From CAYSHJ01 sp964589725 (GTDB taxonomy: Bacteria > Planctomycetota > Planctomycetia > Planctomycetales > Planctomycetaceae), in assembly GCA_964589725.1 (NCBI GenBank), contig CAZPUJ010000784.1:1-7558 (forward strand): DNA of 7,558 nucleotides. The letters run 5' to 3'. The translations under genes and the position numbers were made by a program. Position 1 is the stretch's first letter. Each line of letters opens with the position of its first letter. Below, one piece after another: positions 4,972 to 7,558 of the stretch. The notes below the pieces were generated by a model. It worked only from the letters and a program-made list of their open reading frames with translations, did not search any database and was not told where the DNA came from.

Positions 4972-7205
4972 GTGATCACCAACCAACCTCCCGCGGCTCT
5001 GAATTGGGCCAGTCCCACCATCACGGGCGTCTTCTTGCTCTTGTCAACATTGACGAAACGATCGAACTTGCGAGTCGGCAACGCATTTTGAATCTTCGTG
5101 CGGACGACGCCCGCGCGAGCAATCTGTAGACCGGCGTTCTTCGGTGGCTCGACGGGCGAGACGCCGACCTGGCCACTCTCGACGACAAAGTTCGTTCCGT
5201 CAACCCGGAACATCAACGGCATGGTGATCTCTTGAGTCGGGATGTCCTCCTCGCCTTCCTTTTGCTTCAGGCCGGCACGGATGACCAACACAAGTTGGCC
5301 ATTGGTAATCCGGAATCGAATCGGATCTTTGCTGGGAAACACGAAGGTGGCCGTATCCTTAGGGGATTCTGCCGCCGCTTCGATCTTCTTAAGAGCATTA
5401 ATCGGACGTCCGATCAATTCTGAGAACGACTTCTCGATCTCAGTCTTCACTTCATCTTCGGTCATGGTGCGTCCGGCGAACTTCAGCCGATCCATGCTAT
5501 TGTTCAGCAGCGATTCGTGCAGGCCGACGATGAATCCCTTACTCGGGACGCTGGCGAACGGCCCATCGCCGCCGGCAAGTTCGTGATCCGCCATCAACCG
5601 CGTGTAGGCACGCATTTCTTCATCGGTCGAACGATAGCTGGTCGCGGACGGCATGAGATCCTTTTGCCGCAAACGGGCATTCACGTCGCTTTCCACTTTT
5701 TGATTCAGTTCCGTGAATTTCGCGTCAACTTCCTTGTTGAACTCAGGCAGTACACGGCTGGAGAGCCGTTGTGAGGCGATCGCTTCCGATTCCGCTCGCT
5801 TCTCACCCACTTTGCGGTAAGCAACCCCTTTCGCAAGACTGCCGAAAATTGGAACGCCGCTCATTCCGGTTTGAACATCCGTCGTCGTGTTGTTCGGATA
5901 AACGGAGATGTCTCCCGGAGAAGTGACGAATTTATTGCCGTCGAAACTGATCGGCTTCCAAGCCGTAAACGAGTGGTTTCCCCAGGTGTAGACTGTCGCC
6001 TGGTCGGTGACTCCTTGTGTGTTGGATTGAGTGACACCGTTCAACGTCAAATGGAAGCGGACGCCGTTGTTGCTGGGCTTCATGTCGATTCCGGGAGTCG
6101 TGGTGGTCGTTTGTGTTCCATCGACCTTTGCTCCCAAAATGAAGTCATCGACTGGCCCTTGTTTGGATGACGCCTCGCCGATCAAACGCGAAAGGAACCC
6201 TTCGCTCAGTACGACTCGCAGGTTGTAGTTGAAGTAGTGAGTGGACATCGCTTGCGCCAGGAGATTCCCGCCATCAGCTGTCAGCTTGCGAGCCGCTTCA
6301 AACGCCTTGCGAACGGCGGCGGCTTCGGTCGTCGACGGACTCTCTTCATACTTCTCTACCGCGCTCACAAGGCGCGTCAATTCGCTGCGAAGTTTTTCCA
6401 GATTGACTGGTTGATCAACGGCCGCCGCGACGCGGACATATTTGTCCAACGAACTCCGCAACGAGACCACCTGTTCGCGATCCAGAACCTTCCGAATCTC
6501 CGGCGAAATCGTGTCCGACGGAGACAGCTTCTGCTGCACGGCGGACAGCACGGGCAAAGCTTCTTGAGCCGTTTTCTTCTCGCGCACGAGCTTGACGATA
6601 TCGGCGGAACGCAAATACGACAGCCACGCCTGTCCGTTCTTGCTGGGCTTGAGGTCGGATTCCAGGTCTTTCACGGCCTTCGCGACTTCTTGCCGAGCCG
6701 CGTCGATTCGAGCCGTCGCCGCCTTCTGGGGATCGAGCGTCAACGTGTCGAGAATCGCTTCCGCCAAGGCGACTCGGCGGTTAAGCGCGGAATGCAATTC
6801 CGACAGAGCCTCGTGAATGCTGCGATAGCGCGTGTCTTTCAGAGACTTCTCCATCGTCTCGATCTTCTTTTTCAGCACATCCAGCTGCTTTCGCTGACCG
6901 GAAACATCCAGGTCCGCATCGGTGTACAACTTGGCCACTTCGTCAGACGTCTTTTGGCTCCACTCCTTCCAGTTCCCTTCGAGGACGGCGAAGGCATCTT
7001 CGCTCAGCGAACTGGGAACTTCCACCGGCAGTATGCCGCGCAGTCCCATCGGTTGTGTCGACGCTTCGGCCGGCTTCGGCTCATCCTCAGCCCAAGTCAG
7101 CGGAACCACCGTCGTTCCCAGGGCGAACGCCATGGCACCGCATAACCACATCCAACGCCGCGACAAGTTCTGATTTGCACTGAGCAAGTTGTGTCGATTG
7201 GTCAC
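4962..7205 (-). CDS. Exported protein of unknown function, helical N-half and duplicated C-terminal module
   Basis: I cannot assign a function. Numbering here is from the outer GTG at 7214. The N-terminus is basic (SRRWMWL, 18-24) and then hydrophobic to about residue 40, with a likely signal peptidase site TWA|ED (42/43). Residues 45-325 are charged and largely alpha-helical, including a probable coiled coil at about 104-190. The C-terminal half looks like two copies of one module. Copy 1 (about 331-440) runs from NLRVVLSEGFLSRLIGEA to GVRFHLTLNG and FDGNKFVTSPGDISV. Copy 2 (about 561-687) runs from FIVGLHESLLNNSMDRLKFA to PIRFRITNGQLVLVIRAG and VDGTNFVVESGQVGV. A helical, charged linker with ELNQKVESDVNARLRQ joins them. 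The C-terminus ends in WLVITFE. It resembles planctomycete secreted proteins I know only as hypothetical. GTG 7205 is chosen because GGAG (7217-7214) sits 8 bases upstream; it overlaps GTG 7214, which is therefore less likely. Expected location is the periplasm or the outer surface. Confidence 0.85.
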   Translation of the reverse strand: MTNRHNLLSANQNLSRRWMWLCGAMAFALGTTVVPLTWAEDEPKPAEASTQPMGLRGILPVEVPSSLSEDAFAVLEGNWKEWSQKTSDEVAKLYTDADLDVSGQRKQLDVLKKKIETMEKSLKDTRYRSIHEALSELHSALNRRVALAEAILDTLTLDPQKAATARIDAARQEVAKAVKDLESDLKPSKNGQAWLSYLRSADIVKLVREKKTAQEALPVLSAVQQKLSPSDTISPEIRKVLDREQVVSLRSSLDKYVRVAAAVDQPVNLEKLRSELTRLVSAVEKYEESPSTTEAAAVRKAFEAARKLTADGGNLLAQAMSTHYFNYNLRVVLSEGFLSRLIGEASSKQGPVDDFILGAKVDGTQTTTTTPGIDMKPSNNGVRFHLTLNGVTQSNTQGVTDQATVYTWGNHSFTAWKPISFDGNKFVTSPGDISVYPNNTTTDVQTGMSGVPIFGSLAKGVAYRKVGEKRAESEAIASQRLSSRVLPEFNKEVDAKFTELNQKVESDVNARLRQKDLMPSATSYRSTDEEMRAYTRLMADHELAGGDGPFASVPSKGFIVGLHESLLNNSMDRLKFAGRTMTEDEVKTEIEKSFSELIGRPINALKKIEAAAESPKDTATFVFPSKDPIRFRITNGQLVLVIRAGLKQKEGEEDIPTQEITMPLMFRVDGTNFVVESGQVGVSPVEPPKNAGLQIARAGVVRTKIQNALPTRKFDRFVNVDKSKKTPVMVGLAQFRAAGGWLVITFE

Positions 7206-7219
7206 TGCACACACTCCAT
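7202..7219 (-). promoter_or_regulatory. Ribosome-binding site and possible five-codon leader before the exported-protein gene
   Basis: GGAG at 7217-7214 is 8 bases from the GTG at 7205, a good Shine-Dalgarno arrangement in a window where such signals are otherwise weak. An ATG at 7219 opens a five-codon frame (MECVQ) whose TGA overlaps that GTG as GTGA, the layout used for translational coupling. The leader itself has no visible Shine-Dalgarno site and may be chance. I see no confident promoter upstream; TTGGGG and TATCCG spaced by 17 bases (about 7263-7235) is a weak candidate. Confidence 0.35.
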
Positions 7220-7466
7220 TAGAGAATTAATGTACCGGATATCCACATTGAAATCTCGCCCCAAGCACGGGATCGACTTTCACTTCAGTATCGACGTTTC
7301 GTGTTGGCTTCCGACGGGAACTTGATTGACGCAGCGTGCCGAACAGTTCGCTCGATGGAGCGGACGAAGCATGCACAGTCAGGGCAGAACCGCTTTCCGC
7401 AGAAGATGTTAAGGCAGCGCCTGATCCACACCATAAAAGCCGTCAAGTTCACGAGACTAATGTAGT
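7220..7466. other. Intergenic region without a convincing gene
   Basis: Several frames are open here on both strands, as expected by chance in GC-rich DNA, and none stands out. The minus frame ending at 7285 is cysteine-rich (CGKRFCPDCACF) and overlaps the more credible gene end at 7467. A minus frame ending at about 7225 reads VDTEVKVDPVLGARFQ near its end but has no good start. A plus-strand frame from about 7222 to the TAG at 7463-7465 has no good start either. The region probably holds the 5' untranslated leader and promoter of the exported-protein gene. No tRNA or known RNA motif is recognised. Confidence 0.4.
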
Positions 7467-7489
7467 TTAGTCGGCCCCTTTTACTCGTG
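7450..7489. terminator. Possible hairpin at the stop of the right-edge gene
   Basis: GACTAA (7455-7460) is the inverse of TTAGTC (7467-7472) with a six-base loop. An alternative pairing of CACGAG (7450-7455) with CTCGTG (7484-7489) shares one base with it. In the minus transcript the hairpin contains the stop codon at 7469-7467 and is followed about 13 bases later by a short U-run (CUUUUAU). It is weak as an intrinsic terminator. Confidence 0.3.
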
Positions 7490-7558
7490 CAATCGTTACA
7501 GTCCACGGGCCGGGGAAATTGCCCAATACCCGCAAGCTGGCATCCGACGTCCGGTTCC
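7467..7558 (-). CDS. C-terminal end of a gene entering from the right edge
   Basis: The minus frame that ends in TAA at 7467-7469 reads NRTSDASLRVLGNFPG, then PWTVTIARVKGAD, to its stop. This alternates polar and hydrophobic residues like a real beta-rich C-terminus, and its codons end mostly in G or C. A competing minus frame is also open to the edge (stop at 7285), but its cysteine- and arginine-rich translation looks like an off-frame reading. The short hairpin GACTAA (7455-7460 on plus) with TTAGTC (7467-7472) overlaps the stop codon and could be the transcript end. Only 29 codons are visible, so the family cannot be named. Confidence 0.45.
   Translation of the reverse strand, partial: NRTSDASLRVLGNFPGPWTVTIARVKGAD

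Noticed and set aside
6237..7145. Plus-strand open frame of 302 codons
   Set aside because: It is antisense to the exported protein, rich in Arg, Gln and His with no recognisable motif, which is typical of a shadow frame.
7285..7506. 73-codon cysteine-rich minus-strand frame (CNDC ... CGKRFCPDCACF), a possible zinc ribbon
   Set aside because: It has no credible start and is open to the right edge. It overlaps a more protein-like frame ending at 7467, and its Cys/Arg-rich composition is typical of off-frame translation. It cannot be excluded entirely.
1..7558. CRISPR array, tRNA or rRNA genes, defence or toxin-antitoxin cluster, integrase or transposase gene
   Set aside because: I saw no regularly spaced repeats, cloverleaf or rRNA-like segments, and no matching protein motifs in any credible frame.

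Overview
The window most likely comes from a planctomycete (Planctomycetota). The evidence is the kind of proteins present: leucine-rich repeats joined to a formylglycine-generating-enzyme-like (FGE-sulfatase) domain and WD40 repeats, and a long exported protein of a type I associate with this phylum. Shine-Dalgarno signals are weak and GC content is moderately high. This is inferred from domain content, not from a marker gene. All credible genes lie on the minus strand, so the window reads right to left in the order of transcription.

Right edge (7467-7558): the last 29 codons of a gene that enters from outside, followed by about 250 bases with no convincing gene. Next is a 747-750 residue exported protein of unknown function (4962 to about 7205). 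It has a signal peptide, a helical N-terminal half, and a C-terminal half that looks like two copies of one beta-rich module. A strong inverted repeat (4856-4888) separates it from a LolD/MacB-type ABC transporter ATPase (4109-4795). After a 71-base gap comes a PLP-dependent low-specificity threonine aldolase (2913-4037). The ATPase and aldolase may be co-transcribed. No permease for the ATPase is visible.

Left 2.9 kb: what remains of one large gene that encoded LRR, FGE-like and WD40 domains in a single chain. I count five lesions: loss of the N-terminal end against the aldolase 3' end; a short palindromic insertion of 56-59 bp inside an LRR; a +1 frameshift in a run of eight C (coding strand); a second +1 frameshift in the propeller; and an in-frame TAA after which protein-like sequence continues in the same frame to the window edge. 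The three genes to the right are intact, so general sequencing error is a poor explanation for all five. An error in the C8 run alone remains possible.

I see no complete new system such as a defence island, CRISPR array or biosynthetic cluster. The items most worth following are the small palindromic insertion, the C8 tract that separates two otherwise matching coding halves, and the uncharacterised two-module exported protein.
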